Assembly (NCBI RefSeq): GCF_013377295.1
Contig: NZ_CP016180.1
Location: 2,170,001-2,234,000 of the forward strand
Direction: 5' to 3'
Length of the DNA stretch: 64,000 nt
DNA from: Pasteurella skyensis
GTDB lineage: Bacteria; Pseudomonadota; Gammaproteobacteria; Enterobacterales; Pasteurellaceae
The notes under the pieces are model-generated. The model saw only the letters and a list, made by a program, of their open reading frames with translations, searched no databases and was not told where the DNA came from. This document shows, one piece after another, positions 15,539-27,400 of this stretch. A program made the translations under genes and the position numbers. Each line of letters begins with the position of its first letter. The first letter of the stretch is position 1.

Positions 15539-16240
15539 ATGAAAAATAATGAAATAAATATCAGAATAGAAGATTTGCATCACATAAATAGGGAATTGAG
15601 CCATTGGAACTTATTTATGCGATATTGGGAATGGCAAGATTATGTTATTGTGAGTTCAATTTTAATCATTTCTTTGATATTGATTGCATATGGAGTATCG
15701 CCAGATGGAAAACTTTGTGTCGCCCTTCTTGGTGCTGGGTTAATAATCGGGGCTTTTTTTTATGCAAATGAAAAAGATAATAAAATCATAAGTAAACAAT
15801 ATTCTTATGTATCAGCTAAAAAAAGTAAGCCTCAGAAAATACAAGAGATTTATATTAAGATATTTAAAGAACATATTAACAACCCTCATTTTTTAAAACC
15901 TAAAAATATTGAGTTTGTGATCAATGCAATACAGAGAGAGCAAGAAATGCAAAGTTATCAATCATTTGGATTGTTTCAAACTTTTTTGGTTTCTAGTATC
16001 ACGGTGTTAGCAACACTTTTCTTTACAGGATCAATGGAATATGCTTTAAGTGGCTTTGATGATTTTCTGAAACTATTTAAAATGATGGGTGGCATTTTTA
16101 TACTTGCGCTCGGACAGTTTTATTTTATTGAATTTGTGATTTTTAGAGAATTTATTTTATGGCGTCGTCAAAAAAAATTAAGGTTGATTAAAGTGTTAGA
16201 AAATATTTATTTAGAACAAGTTATGATAAGTAAGCGGTAA
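15539..16240 (+). CDS. Four-TM membrane protein, unknown
   Basis: AGGGAG stands 7 bases before the ATG, 12 bases after the YD-repeat gene, so they are co-transcribed. The 233-residue product has a charged N-terminus, two hydrophobic segments (about 36-54, 58-76), a soluble region of about 65 residues, two more segments (about 143-165, 181-203) and a basic tail. No family recognised. The last codons and stop (AAG CGG TAA) are supplied by an uptake signal. It is the last gene of the accessory block before secE. Confidence 0.6.
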   Translation: MKNNEINIRIEDLHHINRELSHWNLFMRYWEWQDYVIVSSILIISLILIAYGVSPDGKLCVALLGAGLIIGAFFYANEKDNKIISKQYSYVSAKKSKPQKIQEIYIKIFKEHINNPHFLKPKNIEFVINAIQREQEMQSYQSFGLFQTFLVSSITVLATLFFTGSMEYALSGFDDFLKLFKMMGGIFILALGQFYFIEFVIFREFILWRRQKKLRLIKVLENIYLEQVMISKR

Positions 16241-16264
16241 CATTTTTATGAAAATTTGCAAAAA
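16232..16264 (+). repeat. Uptake signal sequence overlapping a stop codon
   Basis: AAGCGGTAA gives the last two codons and stop of the four-TM gene; AAATTTGCAAAA follows. Confidence 0.8.
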
Positions 16265-16359
16265 GTGATAAAAGATCGTGGCAACCGCTGTAGAAAATGG
16301 TAGAATTACACGCTTTCAAAATTGAACAATCTTTTCTTTTACACAAATTTAGGTTTTAT

Positions 16360-16773
16360 ATGGCAAATAAGAACAAGAAGAAAATCTCTGAAAAAACAGC
16401 AGAGATCACATTAAAAAGTAAAGGTGTAAATACATTTTTATGGGTAATTGCTATTACGCTTTTAGCGGTAGCAGCAGTTGGAAATGTTTATTTTTCAACG
16501 CATTTTAGTTTATTAATTCGCACCTTGTTGATGGTTGGACTGTGTTTAGCAGGGCTTGTATTCGTTTCTATGACCAATCAAGGGGATAAAGCGATCGGGT
16601 TTTTTAAAGAATCTCGTTTGGAATTAAGAAAAATCATTTGGCCAAATCGACAAGAGGCAACCCAAACAACCTTTATTGTGATTGCAATTACCGTTGTTGT
16701 TTCACTTGCTTTGTGGGCAATGGACTCTATCATTGTTCAATTAGTCACATTTTTAACTGAGTTGAGGTTCTAA
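16360..16773 (+). CDS. secE: Protein translocase subunit SecE
   Basis: SecE clamps SecY in the inner-membrane Sec translocon. From ATG 16360 (MANKNKKK) the product is 137 residues with three hydrophobic segments, as in the long gammaproteobacterial SecE, and the conserved amphipathic '[19 protein letters not shown]' before the last helix. An in-frame start 21 codons upstream would add a non-conserved extension, so I chose the internal ATG. nusG follows after one base. Confidence 0.95.
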   Translation: MANKNKKKISEKTAEITLKSKGVNTFLWVIAITLLAVAAVGNVYFSTHFSLLIRTLLMVGLCLAGLVFVSMTNQGDKAIGFFKESRLELRKIIWPNRQEATQTTFIVIAITVVVSLALWAMDSIIVQLVTFLTELRF

Positions 16774-16774
16774 A

Positions 16775-17362
16775 ATGAGTGAAGTAGAAATCGAATCACA
16801 AGAACAGCAAGACGTAGCCACACAGAGCAAAAAGCGTTGGTATGTGTTGCAAGCTTTTTCTGGGTTTGAATCTCGAGTCGCAATTACGTTACGTGAGTAT
16901 ATTAAACAATACCAAATGGAAGATCAGTTTGGTGAGGTGTTAGTACCAACGGAAGAGGTAATTGAGAATGTGGCGGGTAAACGTCGCAAAACTGAACGTA
17001 AATTCTTTCCAGGTTATGTTCTTGTACAAATGGATATGAACGATGAAACGTGGCATTTAGTGAAAAGCGTGCCACGTGTATTAGGCTTTATTGGTGGAAC
17101 GGCGGATCGTCCTGCTCCAATTACTCAAAAAGAAGCAGATCGTATTTTAAATCGTCTGCAAGAAACCTCTGATAAGCCAAAACACAAAACGACTTTCCAA
17201 CCAGGTGAGTTGGTTCGTGTTACAGAAGGTCCATTTGCAGACTTCTCTGGTACAGTGGAAGAGGTGGATTATGAGAAGAGCCGTGTTAAAGTATCGGTTT
17301 CAATCTTTGGTCGTGCAACACCTGTGGAATTAGCCTTTAATCAGGTTGAAAAACAGAGTTAA
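16775..17362 (+). CDS. nusG: Transcription antitermination factor NusG
   Basis: The 195-residue protein has the NGN domain ('[15 protein letters not shown]', '[10 protein letters not shown]') that binds the polymerase clamp and a C-terminal KOW domain ('[19 protein letters not shown]') that contacts Rho or ribosomal S10. Length is that of Haemophilus NusG (about 185) with a slightly longer acidic N-terminus. It is coupled to secE in the conserved secE-nusG pair and ends at a strong terminator. Confidence 0.98.
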   Translation: MSEVEIESQEQQDVATQSKKRWYVLQAFSGFESRVAITLREYIKQYQMEDQFGEVLVPTEEVIENVAGKRRKTERKFFPGYVLVQMDMNDETWHLVKSVPRVLGFIGGTADRPAPITQKEADRILNRLQETSDKPKHKTTFQPGELVRVTEGPFADFSGTVEEVDYEKSRVKVSVSIFGRATPVELAFNQVEKQS

Positions 17363-17386
17363 TTAAATTTTGTAAATTTTTATCAA

Positions 17387-17424
17387 AAACTGACCGCTTG
17401 TTTTGCGGTCGGTTTTGTCTTTTT
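17387..17424 (+). terminator. Terminator of secE-nusG
   Basis: Arms 17387-17397 and 17405-17415 pair over 11 bp with one G-T pair, the left arm holding a GACCGCTTG uptake-signal core in reverse; a T-rich tail follows. Confidence 0.8.
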
Positions 17425-17474
17425 GCAAAATCTTTATGGTTTTGCTTGAAAAATGGTCGTAAGTTCATTAGAAT

Positions 17475-17502
17475 TTGCGGTCTTTATATATTTTTATATA
17501 AC
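17475..17502 (+). promoter_or_regulatory. Promoter of rplK-rplA
   Basis: TTGCGG (17475-17480), 16 bp, TATAAC (17497-17502), giving a leader of about 42 nt. Confidence 0.6.
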
Positions 17503-17503
17503 A

Positions 17504-17534
17504 ACGGGAAGCTAATTTTTAGCGTTATTACCCA
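17504..17534 (+). promoter_or_regulatory. Candidate L1-binding autoregulatory hairpin in the rplK leader
   Basis: The leader can pair GGG (17506-17508) with CCC and GCTAA with TTAGC, leaving an asymmetric internal loop. In related bacteria L1 represses rplKA by binding such a leader structure; the match here is by position and rough shape only. Confidence 0.35.
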
Positions 17535-17550
17535 TTAAGAGGAAATTAAA

Positions 17551-17979
17551 ATGGCAAAAAAAGTACAAGCCTACATTAAGCTGCAAGTTGCAGCTGGTTC
17601 GGCAAACCCAAGTCCACCTGTTGGTCCTGCGTTAGGTCAACACGGTGTGAATATTATGGAATTCTGTAAAGCATTTAATGCTAGAACTGACAGTATGGAA
17701 AAAGGTTTACCTGTTCCTGTTGTAATTACAGTTTATGCAGACCGTTCTTTCACCTTTATTACTAAAACACCTCCAGCAGCTGTGTTGTTGAAAAAAGCAG
17801 CAGGCATTAAATCTGGTTCAGGTGTACCTAATAAAACTAAAGTGGGTACTGTTACTCGTGCACAAGTTAAAGAAATCGCAGAAACTAAAGCGGCGGATAT
17901 GACAGGTGCTTCTATTGAAACAATGATGAAATCTATTGAAGGTACTGCACGTTCAATGGGTTTAGTGGTGGAGGACTAA
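17551..17979 (+). CDS. rplK: 50S ribosomal protein L11
   Basis: The 142-residue protein has the L11 N-terminal domain ('[24 protein letters not shown]') in recognisable form and the rRNA-binding C-terminal domain ending in '[11 protein letters not shown]'. With L10-L12 it forms the GTPase-associated centre of the large subunit and is needed for RelA activation. GAGGA precedes the ATG. rplA starts 3 bases after its stop. Confidence 0.98.
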   Translation: MAKKVQAYIKLQVAAGSANPSPPVGPALGQHGVNIMEFCKAFNARTDSMEKGLPVPVVITVYADRSFTFITKTPPAAVLLKKAAGIKSGSGVPNKTKVGTVTRAQVKEIAETKAADMTGASIETMMKSIEGTARSMGLVVED

Positions 17980-17982
17980 TCA

Positions 17983-18678
17983 ATGGCTAAACTTACTAAG
18001 CGTATGAAAGCAATTAGAGAAGGTGTTGACGCAACTAAATCTTATGAAATCAACGAAGCGGTCGCTTTATTGAAAAAATTTGCAACAGCAAAATTTGTTG
18101 AAAGTGTTGATGTAGCAGTTAATCTTGGTATCGACCCTCGTAAATCAGACCAAAACGTACGTGGTGCAACAGTGTTACCACACGGAACAGGTCGTGAAGT
18201 ACGTGTAGCTGTGTTCACTCAAGGTGCAAATGCAGATGCGGCGAAAGAAGCAGGTGCTGATATCGTAGGTATGGAAGATCTTGCTGAATTAGTGAAAAAA
18301 GGCGAAATGAACTTTGATGTTGTTATTGCTTCTCCAGATGCAATGCGTATCGTTGGTCAATTAGGTCAAATTTTAGGTCCACGTGGTTTAATGCCAAACC
18401 CTAAAGTTGGTACTGTGACGCCAAACGTTGCTGAAGCAGTGAAAAATGCGAAATCAGGTCAGGTTCGTTACCGCAATGATAAAAATGGTATTATCCATAC
18501 TTCAATCGGTAAAGCTGACTTCTCTGAAGAGCAATTAAAAGAAAACTTAGAAGCATTCTTAGGTGCAGTAATTAAAGCTCGCCCAACAACAGCAAAAGGT
18601 GTTTTCGTTAAGAAAGTAAGCATCTCTACCACTCAAGGTGCTGGCGTTGAAGTAGATCAAGCTTCATTAGCGCTCTAA
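17983..18678 (+). CDS. rplA: 50S ribosomal protein L1
   Basis: The 231-residue protein matches L1 of the ribosomal stalk, which guides deacylated tRNA out of the E site and represses its own operon. The signature '[15 protein letters not shown]' is intact. A plus-strand uptake signal is embedded in codons 25-35 (18056-18085), encoding '[10 protein letters not shown]', so the L1 N-terminus tolerates it. Ends 341 bases before rplJ. Confidence 0.98.
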   Translation: MAKLTKRMKAIREGVDATKSYEINEAVALLKKFATAKFVESVDVAVNLGIDPRKSDQNVRGATVLPHGTGREVRVAVFTQGANADAAKEAGADIVGMEDLAELVKKGEMNFDVVIASPDAMRIVGQLGQILGPRGLMPNPKVGTVTPNVAEAVKNAKSGQVRYRNDKNGIIHTSIGKADFSEEQLKENLEAFLGAVIKARPTTAKGVFVKKVSISTTQGAGVEVDQASLAL

Positions 18679-18764
18679 TTTGTTGAGTGGTGATAAATTC
18701 ATCACTTTACAGGGTTGGAAATTATTGTTACAATTTTCAACCTTTTAGACTATTTTAGTCTATA

Positions 18765-18910
18765 TTCTGGTTGGTGCTTGACCTTTTTCAAGCCCCGTCC
18801 AAGACCGTAGGTGAAAACATTTGTAAATATTGTAAGTGTTTTCTTAATTTTCCTGCGTAGATGGTGTCAGAACGATAGAAGAATTTTTTCTGCTTCTGTT
18901 CACCTTTAGC
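18765..18910 (+). ncRNA. L10 (rplJ) leader, autoregulatory mRNA structure
   Basis: Conserved blocks of the gammaproteobacterial rplJL leader are readable in order: GGTTGGTGC, GTCCAAGACCGTAGGTG, then CCTGCGTAGATGGTGTCAGAA. The L10-(L7/L12) complex binds this kink-turn structure and represses translation of rplJ. The surrounding 18679-19019 gap also holds a small hairpin near 18685-18710, a 6-bp palindrome at 18747-18763 and an uptake-signal core near 18950-18965. Confidence 0.75.
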
Positions 18911-19019
18911 CTCAAGGGTAATGTAAATTATTTTTGAGAATTTTAGAAAAAATCTGACCGCTTACTTTATATTTATTTGTTATAGAGATAAACGGCAGAG
19001 GTATCAGGAGCTAAAACCA

Positions 19020-19511
19020 ATGGCATTAAATCTTCAAGACAAACAAGCAATTGTTGCTGAAGTAAATGAAACAGCCAAAGGTGCGCTGTCTGCAGTTATC
19101 GCGGATTCTCGTGGTGTGACTGTAGATAAAATGACTGAACTGCGTAAATCAGCTCGTGAAGCTGGCGTTTCTATCCGTGTTGTTCGTAATACATTATTGC
19201 GTCGTGCGGTAGAAGGGACAGAATATGAGTGTTTAAAAGATGCGTTTGTAGGTCCAACACTTATCGCTTTTTCAAATGAGCATCCAGGTGCAGCAGCACG
19301 TTTGTTCAAAGACTTTGCTAAAGCAAACGATAAGTTTGAAATTAAAGGTGCAGCCTTTGAAGGTAAAATCCAAGACCCTAACTTCTTGGCAACATTACCA
19401 ACGTTTGACGAAGGAATCGCTCAATTAATGAGTGTAATGAAAGAAGCTTCAGCGGGCAAACTTGTTCGTACTCTTGCAGCTCTTCGTGATCAAATGGAAG
19501 CCGCAGCTTAA
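19020..19511 (+). CDS. rplJ: 50S ribosomal protein L10
   Basis: The 163-residue protein anchors L7/L12 dimers to the large subunit. The globular N-terminal domain with 'VRNTLLRRA' and the C-terminal helix ('[14 protein letters not shown]') that binds L12 are present. AGGAG lies 10 bases before the ATG, a spacing also found in E. coli. Its translation is expected to be repressed by L10-L12 through the leader at 18765-18910. Confidence 0.98.
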   Translation: MALNLQDKQAIVAEVNETAKGALSAVIADSRGVTVDKMTELRKSAREAGVSIRVVRNTLLRRAVEGTEYECLKDAFVGPTLIAFSNEHPGAAARLFKDFAKANDKFEIKGAAFEGKIQDPNFLATLPTFDEGIAQLMSVMKEASAGKLVRTLAALRDQMEAAA

Positions 19512-19576
19512 TTTTAGTGATTAAACTAGATTAAGTTGTGCAATTATTAACTTTTTTATTTTAGGAAACAATTGTT

Positions 19577-19945
19577 ATGTCATTAACTAATGAACAAATC
19601 ATTGAAGCGATTGCTTCAAAATCAGTAACTGAAATCGTAGAATTAATTTCTGCAATGGAAGAAAAATTTGGTGTTTCAGCAGCAGCGGCAGTTGCAGTAG
19701 CTGGAGCAGCAGGCGGTGAAGCAGCAGAAGAAAAAACTGAGTTTGATGTTGTATTAAAAGCAGCAGGTGCAAACAAAGTTGCAGCAATCAAAGCTGTTCG
19801 TGGTGCAACAGGTTTAGGCTTAAAAGAAGCGAAAGACCTAGTTGAATCAGCACCAGCAACCTTAAAAGAAGGTGTTGCTAAAGACGAAGCTGAAGCACTT
19901 AAAAAACAATTAGAAGAAGCGGGCGCAGAAGTAGAAATCAAATAA
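19577..19945 (+). CDS. rplL: 50S ribosomal protein L7/L12
   Basis: The 122-residue protein has the N-terminal dimerisation helices, an Ala/Gly-rich hinge (about 35-52) and the C-terminal factor-binding domain with '[20 protein letters not shown]'. It recruits and activates translational GTPases. AGGA stands 9-10 bases before the ATG, and it is followed by an attenuator that lets only part of the transcripts reach rpoB. Confidence 0.98.
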   Translation: MSLTNEQIIEAIASKSVTEIVELISAMEEKFGVSAAAAVAVAGAAGGEAAEEKTEFDVVLKAAGANKVAAIKAVRGATGLGLKEAKDLVESAPATLKEGVAKDEAEALKKQLEEAGAEVEIK

Positions 19946-19980
19946 TTTTGATTATTCTGTTACGCTCTTTTAGAGTCAAT

Positions 19981-20008
19981 GGCTGGTGGATTTTTCCATC
20001 AGCCTTTT
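19981..20008 (+). terminator. Attenuator between rplL and rpoB
   Basis: GGCTGGTGGA (19981-19990) pairs with TCCATCAGCC (19995-20004, one G-T pair), followed by TTTT. A partial terminator at this place is known in E. coli. The rest of the 309-bp gap (20009-20254) has no gene; it holds the long rpoB leader, in which I see no further conserved site. Confidence 0.75.
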
Positions 20009-20254
20009 GTGCTTTAAAGAATTTGGACAGATTTTGTCGTTTTAGTCTGTGCGATTATAATTAGTAAAACTAATTACATTTCCCTGATTTATGCCCTATA
20101 AGTAGTGATTTTTGACTTGTAGTTTGCTGAATTGGAAAACGACACCTCGTACTAATTTAAGTAAATTAATTTTTACTTTTAATGCCACTTCCAGCCTCTT
20201 CTGAGTGCAGGATTGTGAATTCAACCTAAGAATCAATAACTAGAGATATTAAAA

Positions 20255-23200
20255 ATGACGTACTCCTATTCAGAGAAAAAACGTATCCGTAAAAGCTTCG
20301 GTAAACGTCAACAAGTTTTGAATGTTCCATATTTGTTAACAATTCAGCTTGATTCTTTCGATAAGTTTATCCAACAAGATCCAGAAGGACAACTAGGTTT
20401 AGAAGCGGCATTCCGTTCAGTATTTCCTATTGTAAGTAACAATGGTAGCACTGAATTACAATACGTTTCTTATGAGCTTGGCGAACCTACATTTGATGTG
20501 CGTGAATGCCAAATTCGTGGAACAACTTATGCCGCTCCATTGCGAGTAAAACTTCGTTTGGTCACTTATGATCGTGAAGCCGTAGCAGGAACAGTAAAAG
20601 ATATTAAAGAACAAAAAGTATATATGGGTGAGATCCCATTAATGACAAATAATGGAACTTTTGTGATTAATGGTACTGAGCGTGTAATTGTATCGCAATT
20701 GCATCGTAGTCCAGGTGTATTTTTTGATAGTGATAAAGGTAAAACTCATTCATCAGGTAAAATCCTGTATAACGCACGTATTATCCCTTACCGTGGATCG
20801 TGGTTAGATTTTGAGTTTGATCCAAAAGATAATTTATTTGCTCGTATTGACCGTCGTCGTAAATTACCTGCGACTATCATTTTACGTGCATTAGGCTATA
20901 CAACAGAAGAAATTTTAAATTTATTCTTTGAAACCGTCACTTTTGAAGTGAAAAAGAATAAATTATTGATGACGTTAGTACCAGAGCGTTTACGTGGTGA
21001 AACAGCTGCTTTTGATATTGAATCTAAAAAGAAAGTATATGTGGAAGCGGGTCGCCGTATTACTGCTCGTCATATCCGTAACTTAGAAAAAGATAATGTA
21101 ACCCAAATTGAAGTACCTGTTGAGTATATCGTTGGTAGAGTTGCTGCAAAAGATTATATTGACCTTGAAACAGGTGAAGTTGTTTGTTCTGCAAATGATG
21201 AGATTAATTTAGAATTATTAGCTAAATTAAGTGCTGCTGGTTATAAAGAAATTGACGTATTATTTACCAATGATTTAGATCACGGTGCTTATATTTCAGA
21301 AACATTACGTGTAGATTCCACAACAGACCGTTTAAGTGCATTAGTTGAAATCTATCGTATGATGCGTCCAGGTGAACCGCCAACGAAAGAAGCAGCAGAA
21401 GGCCTATTTGATAATATGTTCTTCTCAACAGATCGTTATGATCTTTCATCTGTGGGTCGTATGAAATTCAATCGCTCTTTGGATATTCCAGGAGAGGAAG
21501 GTTCAAGTATTTTAAGCAACGATGATATCGTTGGCGTAATGAAAAAACTGATTGAAATTCGTAACGGTCGTGGTGAAGTGGATGATATTGACCATTTAGG
21601 AAACCGTCGTATTCGTTCGGTGGGTGAAATGGCTGAAAACCAATTCCGTATCGGTTTAGTGCGTGTAGAACGTGCTGTGCGTGAGCGTTTATCATTGGGT
21701 GATTTAGAAGGTGTAACACCTCAAGATCTTATCAATGCAAAACCTATTTCTGCGGCAGTGAAAGAGTTCTTCGGATCTTCACAACTTTCGCAATTTATGG
21801 ATCAAAACAACCCGCTTTCAGAAGTAACGCACAAACGTCGTATTTCTGCATTAGGTCCAGGTGGTTTAACTCGTGAACGTGCGGGCTTTGAGGTTCGAGA
21901 TGTTCATAATACGCACTATGGTCGTGTATGTCCGATTGAAACCCCAGAGGGACCAAACATCGGTTTGATCAACTCACTTTCAGTTTATGCTCGTACTAAC
22001 AGCTATGGTTTCTTAGAAACACCATATCGTAAAGTAGTTGATGGCCAAGTAACAGAAGACATTGAATACTTATCAGCAATTGAAGAAGGTCAGTATGTGA
22101 TTGCTCAGGCAAATGCAAACTTAGACGAAAACTTACGTTTCACAGATACTTATGTGACTGCTCGTGGAGAACACGGTGAATCAGGTTTATTCCGTCCAGA
22201 AGATATTCAATATATGGACGTTTCACCACAACAGATGGTATCTGTGGCAGCAGCATTAATTCCATTCTTGGAACACGATGATGCGAACCGTGCCTTAATG
22301 GGTGCGAATATGCAACGTCAAGCCGTGCCAACATTACGTGCGGACAAACCATTAGTCGGTACAGGTACAGAAAAAGCCGTTGCACTTGATTCAGGTGTTG
22401 CGGTTGTGGCGAAACGTGGTGGTACCGTTCAGTATGTGGACGCATCTCGTATCGTTGTTAAAGTAAACGAAGATGAAACTGTTGCGGGTGAATCAGGTAT
22501 TGATATTTATAACTTAATTAAATATACCCGTTCAAACCAAAATACTTGTATCAACCAAATTCCTTGTGTGAATTTAGGTGAACCTATAGAGAGAGGAGAA
22601 ATCCTAGCAGATGGTCCTTCAACAGATTTAGGTGAGTTAGCGTTAGGTCAAAATATCCGAGTGGCGTTTATGCCTTGGAATGGTTATAACTTTGAAGATT
22701 CAATGTTAGTGTCTGAACGAGTTGTTCAGGAAGACCGTTTCACGACTATTCATATTCAAGAATTATCTTGTGTGGCTCGTGATACTAAACTGGGTTCTGA
22801 GGAAATCACAGCGGATATTCCAAACGTCGGTGAATCTGCATTAAGCAAACTGGATGAATCAGGGATTGTTTATGTAGGTGCTGAAGTGAAAGGTGGCGAT
22901 ATTTTAGTGGGTAAAGTGACCCCTAAAGGTGAAACCCAATTAAGCCCTGAGGAAAAACTTTTACGTGCAATCTTTGGTGAAAAAGCATCAGATGTCAAAG
23001 ATTCATCACTACGTGTACCAAATAGTATTTCTGGTACAGTAATTGATGTTCAAGTCTTTACTCGTGATGGTGTTGAAAAAGATAAACGAGCTTTAGAAGT
23101 TGAAGAAATGCAACTAAAAGAAGCGAAAAAAGATTTAGCAGAAGAGCTAGATATTTTAGAAGCAGGTTTATTTGCTCGTGTACGTAATGTGCTTATTTCT

Positions 23201-24286
23201 TCTGGTGTTTCAGCCTCTGAGTTAGATAAGCAGAAACGTGAAAAATGGTTAGAGTTAGCTGTTGATGATGAAGATAAACAAAATCAACTAGAGCAACTTG
23301 CGGAACAGCACGAAGAGCTACGTAAAGAGTTTGAGCGTAAACTTGAAATTAAACGTAATAAAATTATTCAAGGCGATGATTTAGCACCAGGTGTATTGAA
23401 AGTGGTTAAGGTTTACCTTGCAGTAAAACGCCATATTCAACCAGGTGATAAAATGGCTGGACGTCACGGTAACAAAGGGGTTATTTCAAAAATTAATCCT
23501 GTTGAAGATATGCCTTATGATGAAAATGGTCAGCCAGTTGAGATTGTGTTAAACCCATTGGGTGTACCATCTCGTATGAATATCGGTCAGATTCTTGAAA
23601 CTCATTTAGGTTTAGCGGCAAAAGGTATTGGTGATCAAATCAACCAAATGCTTAAACAGCAACAAGAAATTGCAAAATTACGTGAGTATATTCAAAAAGC
23701 TTATGATTTAGGTTGCGGTGTTCAAGTTGTTGATTTAAACAAGTTCAGTGATGAAGAAGTGATGCGTTTAGCGGAAAATCTTCGTAAAGGTATGCCACTT
23801 GCAACGCCTGTCTTTGATGGTGCTTATGAAGATGAAATTAAAGACTTATTAGAACTTGGTGGTTTACCTGCTTCAGGTCAAATTACTTTGTATGATGGTT
23901 GTACTGGTGAGAAATTTGAGCGTCCTGTAACTGTTGGTTATATGTATATGCTGAAATTGAATCACTTAGTAGATGACAAAATGCATGCACGTTCAACGGG
24001 TTCTTATAGTCTTGTGACTCAGCAACCATTGGGTGGTAAAGCACAATTTGGTGGTCAGCGTTTCGGAGAGATGGAAGTATGGGCATTAGAAGCATACGGT
24101 GCGGCTTATACTCTACAAGAAATGCTTACGGTTAAATCAGATGATGTGAATGGTCGTACGAAGATGTATAAAAACATTGTAGACGGCACACATCATATGG
24201 AACCAGGTATGCCAGAATCCTTTAATGTAATTACGAAAGAAATTCGTGCATTAGCGATTGATATGGAGTTGGACGAAGCGAAGTAG
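20255..24286 (+). CDS. rpoB: RNA polymerase subunit beta
   Basis: At 1343 residues it matches full-length gammaproteobacterial beta (1342 in E. coli). The rifampicin-region sequence '[15 protein letters not shown]' with '[19 protein letters not shown]' is wild-type in appearance. The active-site region '[13 protein letters not shown]' and the C-terminal '[21 protein letters not shown]' are intact. AGAGATATT precedes the ATG. rpoC follows after 159 bases containing an inverted uptake-signal pair. Confidence 0.99.
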   Translation: MTYSYSEKKRIRKSFGKRQQVLNVPYLLTIQLDSFDKFIQQDPEGQLGLEAAFRSVFPIVSNNGSTELQYVSYELGEPTFDVRECQIRGTTYAAPLRVKLRLVTYDREAVAGTVKDIKEQKVYMGEIPLMTNNGTFVINGTERVIVSQLHRSPGVFFDSDKGKTHSSGKILYNARIIPYRGSWLDFEFDPKDNLFARIDRRRKLPATIILRALGYTTEEILNLFFETVTFEVKKNKLLMTLVPERLRGETAAFDIESKKKVYVEAGRRITARHIRNLEKDNVTQIEVPVEYIVGRVAAKDYIDLETGEVVCSANDEINLELLAKLSAAGYKEIDVLFTNDLDHGAYISETLRVDSTTDRLSALVEIYRMMRPGEPPTKEAAEGLFDNMFFSTDRYDLSSVGRMKFNRSLDIPGEEGSSILSNDDIVGVMKKLIEIRNGRGEVDDIDHLGNRRIRSVGEMAENQFRIGLVRVERAVRERLSLGDLEGVTPQDLINAKPISAAVKEFFGSSQLSQFMDQNNPLSEVTHKRRISALGPGGLTRERAGFEVRDVHNTHYGRVCPIETPEGPNIGLINSLSVYARTNSYGFLETPYRKVVDGQVTEDIEYLSAIEEGQYVIAQANANLDENLRFTDTYVTARGEHGESGLFRPEDIQYMDVSPQQMVSVAAALIPFLEHDDANRALMGANMQRQAVPTLRADKPLVGTGTEKAVALDSGVAVVAKRGGTVQYVDASRIVVKVNEDETVAGESGIDIYNLIKYTRSNQNTCINQIPCVNLGEPIERGEILADGPSTDLGELALGQNIRVAFMPWNGYNFEDSMLVSERVVQEDRFTTIHIQELSCVARDTKLGSEEITADIPNVGESALSKLDESGIVYVGAEVKGGDILVGKVTPKGETQLSPEEKLLRAIFGEKASDVKDSSLRVPNSISGTVIDVQVFTRDGVEKDKRALEVEEMQLKEAKKDLAEELDILEAGLFARVRNVLISSGVSASELDKQKREKWLELAVDDEDKQNQLEQLAEQHEELRKEFERKLEIKRNKIIQGDDLAPGVLKVVKVYLAVKRHIQPGDKMAGRHGNKGVISKINPVEDMPYDENGQPVEIVLNPLGVPSRMNIGQILETHLGLAAKGIGDQINQMLKQQQEIAKLREYIQKAYDLGCGVQVVDLNKFSDEEVMRLAENLRKGMPLATPVFDGAYEDEIKDLLELGGLPASGQITLYDGCTGEKFERPVTVGYMYMLKLNHLVDDKMHARSTGSYSLVTQQPLGGKAQFGGQRFGEMEVWALEAYGAAYTLQEMLTVKSDDVNGRTKMYKNIVDGTHHMEPGMPESFNVITKEIRALAIDMELDEAK

Positions 24287-24316
24287 TTTCTTCTTGTTTA
24301 CAAGAGAAAGCAGCGG

Positions 24317-24375
24317 AACAAGCGGTAGGATAACAGAGAAAATTTGCAAAATTTTTTAATGATCGTACCGCTTCC
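24317..24375. repeat. Inverted uptake-signal pair between rpoB and rpoC
   Basis: AAGCGGTA (24320-24327) pairs with TACCGCTT (24365-24372), and AAATTTGCAAAATTTTT lies in the loop. No T run follows. It sits inside a transcription unit that must be read through. Confidence 0.75.
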
Positions 24376-24445
24376 AACAAAATAAAATTTCATAGTTTAG
24401 GGCGGTTGCCTTAAATAGACTTTAATTCCTTATTAGGAGTAGAAA

Positions 24446-27400
24446 GTGAAAGACTTAGTAAAGTTTTTAAAATCACAATCTCAAACAAATGATGATTTTG
24501 ATGTAATCAAAATTGGGTTAGCCTCACCAGATAAGATCCATTCATGGTCTTTTGGTGAAGTAAAAAAACCTGAAACAATTAATTATCGTACCTTCAAACC
24601 TGAACGTGATGGTCTTTTCTGTGCACGTATTTTTGGACCAGTAAAAGATTATGAATGTCTTTGTGGAAAGTATAAGCGTTTAAAACACCGTGGTGTAATT
24701 TGCGAAAAATGTGGTGTTGAAGTTACCCAAACTAAAGTACGTCGTGATCGTATGGGTCATATTGATCTTGCGTGTCCAGTGGCGCATATTTGGTTTTTAA
24801 AATCTCTACCATCTCGTATTGGTATTATTTTAGATATGCCATTACGTGATATTGAACGTGTGCTTTATTTTGAATCTTATGTGGTTGTTGAGCCGGGAAT
24901 GACGGATCTTGAAAAAGCACAGTTATTAACTGAAGAACAATTCTGGGAAGCAGAAGAGCGTTGGGGCGATGAATTTGAAGCAAAAATGGGTGCAGAAGGT
25001 ATCCAAGATTTACTTCGTGAATTAGATTTAGATCACGAATGTGAAATGTTGCGTGAAGAATTACAAGAAACCAATTCAGAAACAAAGCGTAAAAAAATTA
25101 CCAAACGTTTAAAAGTATTGGAAGCATTCCAGCATTCAGGTAATAAACCAGAATGGATGGTGTTGAAAGTATTACCTGTATTACCACCAGATTTACGTCC
25201 ATTAGTACCACTTGATGGTGGTCGTTTTGCGACATCAGATTTGAATGATTTATACCGTCGTGTAATCAACCGTAATAACCGTTTAAAACGTTTATTAGAT
25301 TTAGTGGCACCAGATATCATCGTACGTAATGAAAAACGTATGTTACAAGAATCTGTAGACGCATTATTAGATAATGGTCGTCGTGGTCGTGCAATTACTG
25401 GTTCAAACCGTCGTCCACTTAAATCATTAGCGGATATGATCAAAGGTAAACAAGGTCGTTTCCGTCAAAACTTATTAGGTAAGCGTGTAGATTACTCTGG
25501 TCGTTCGGTAATTACTGTAGGTCCATACTTACATTTACACCAATGTGGTTTACCGAAAAAAATGGCATTGGAATTATTCCGTCCATTTATTTACTCTAAA
25601 TTAGAAGGTCGTGGCATTGCTTCAACAATCAAAGCGGCGAAGAAAATGGTTGAGCGTGAAGAGCCGATTGTTTGGGATATTTTAGCGGAAGTTATTCGTG
25701 AGCACCCAATCTTATTAAACCGTGCTCCAACACTTCACCGTTTGGGTATTCAAGCCTTTGAACCATTATTGATTGAAGGTAAAGCGATCCAGTTACATCC
25801 ATTGGTTTGTGCGGCGTTCAATGCAGACTTCGATGGAGACCAAATGGCGGTTCACGTTCCATTAACTCTTGAAGCACAATTAGAAGCGCGTGCGTTAATG
25901 ATGTCAACCAACAACGTATTATCTCCAGCAAATGGTGAGCCAATCATCGTACCTTCTCAGGACGTTGTATTAGGTCTTTACTATATGACGCGTGAAAATA
26001 TCAATGCGTTAGGTGAAGGTATGTACTTCTTAGACCCACGTGAAGCAGAAAAGGCCTATCGTACTGGTCAAGCAGAGTTACACGCACGTGTTAAAGTACG
26101 TATTACGGAATATCAAAAATCAGAAAGTGGTAACTATGTTGCAACAACTAATTTAGTCGACACAACTGTGGGTCGTGCTATTTTATGGATGATTGCACCA
26201 AAAGGTATGCCATTTGCACTGTTTAACCAAACATTGGGTAAAAAAGCAATTTCAAAATTAATTAACGAAAGCTATCGTCATTTAGGTTTGAAAGAGAGTG
26301 TTATTTTTGCTGACCAAATTATGTACACTGGGTTTGCTTATGCGGCTCGAAGTGGTTCATCTGTTGGTATAGATGATATGGTTATTCCAGAGGAAAAAGA
26401 ATCGATTATTTCAGCGGCAGAAAAAGAAGTTGCTGAAATTCAAGAGCAATTCCAATCAGGTTTAGTGACTGCTGGAGAGCGTTATAACAAAGTTATCGAT
26501 ATTTGGGCAGCTGCCAATGAGCGTGTTGCAAAAGCGATGATGGAAAACCTTTCCACAGAGGAAGTTATCAATCGTAAAGGTGAGATGGAAAAACAACCAT
26601 CATTCAATAGTATCTTTATGATGGCAGACTCAGGGGCTCGTGGTTCAGCGGCTCAGATTCGTCAGTTAGCGGGTATGCGTGGTTTGATGGCGGCACCAGA
26701 TGGTTCAATCATCGAAACACCAATTACCGCGAACTTCCGTGAAGGTCTAAACGTACTTCAGTACTTTATTTCAACCCACGGTGCACGTAAAGGTCTTGCG
26801 GATACGGCATTAAAAACAGCAAACTCAGGTTACTTAACACGTCGTTTAGTTGATGTTGCACAAGATTTAGTGATTATCGAAGATGATTGTGATACACATG
26901 AAGGTATCGTTATGACACCTCTCATTGAAGGTGGTGATGTTAAAGAACCATTACGTGAACGTGTATTAGGTCGAGTTGTGGCAGAAGATGTGGTTAAACC
27001 AGGTACAGATGAAATCTTAATTCCTCGCAACACACTACTTGATGAAAAATGGTGTGATGTGATTGATGTTGAATCTGTTGACGTGATTAAAGTACGTTCA
27101 GTAGTAACTTGTGATACAGACTTCGGTGTGTGTGCGAAATGTTATGGACGTGATCTTGCTCGTGGTCATATCATCAATCAAGGGGAAGCCGTAGGTGTTA
27201 TTGCAGCACAATCTATCGGTGAACCAGGAACACAGTTAACGATGCGTACGTTCCATATCGGTGGTGCGGCATCAACAGCAGCAATAGAATCTAGTGTACA
27301 AGTTAAAACAAGTGGTACCCTTAAACTTGCAAATGCGAAATTTGTAACCAATAAAAATGGTAAATTAGTTATTACTTCTCGTACAACAGAATTAACCGTT

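Noticed and set aside
16297-16359. Upstream extension of secE
   Set aside because: The 21 added residues are not SecE-like, and ATG 16360 gives the family length.
19034-19941. Minus-strand open frames across rplJ and rplL
   Set aside because: They arise from Ala/Lys-rich biased codon use in highly expressed ribosomal genes.
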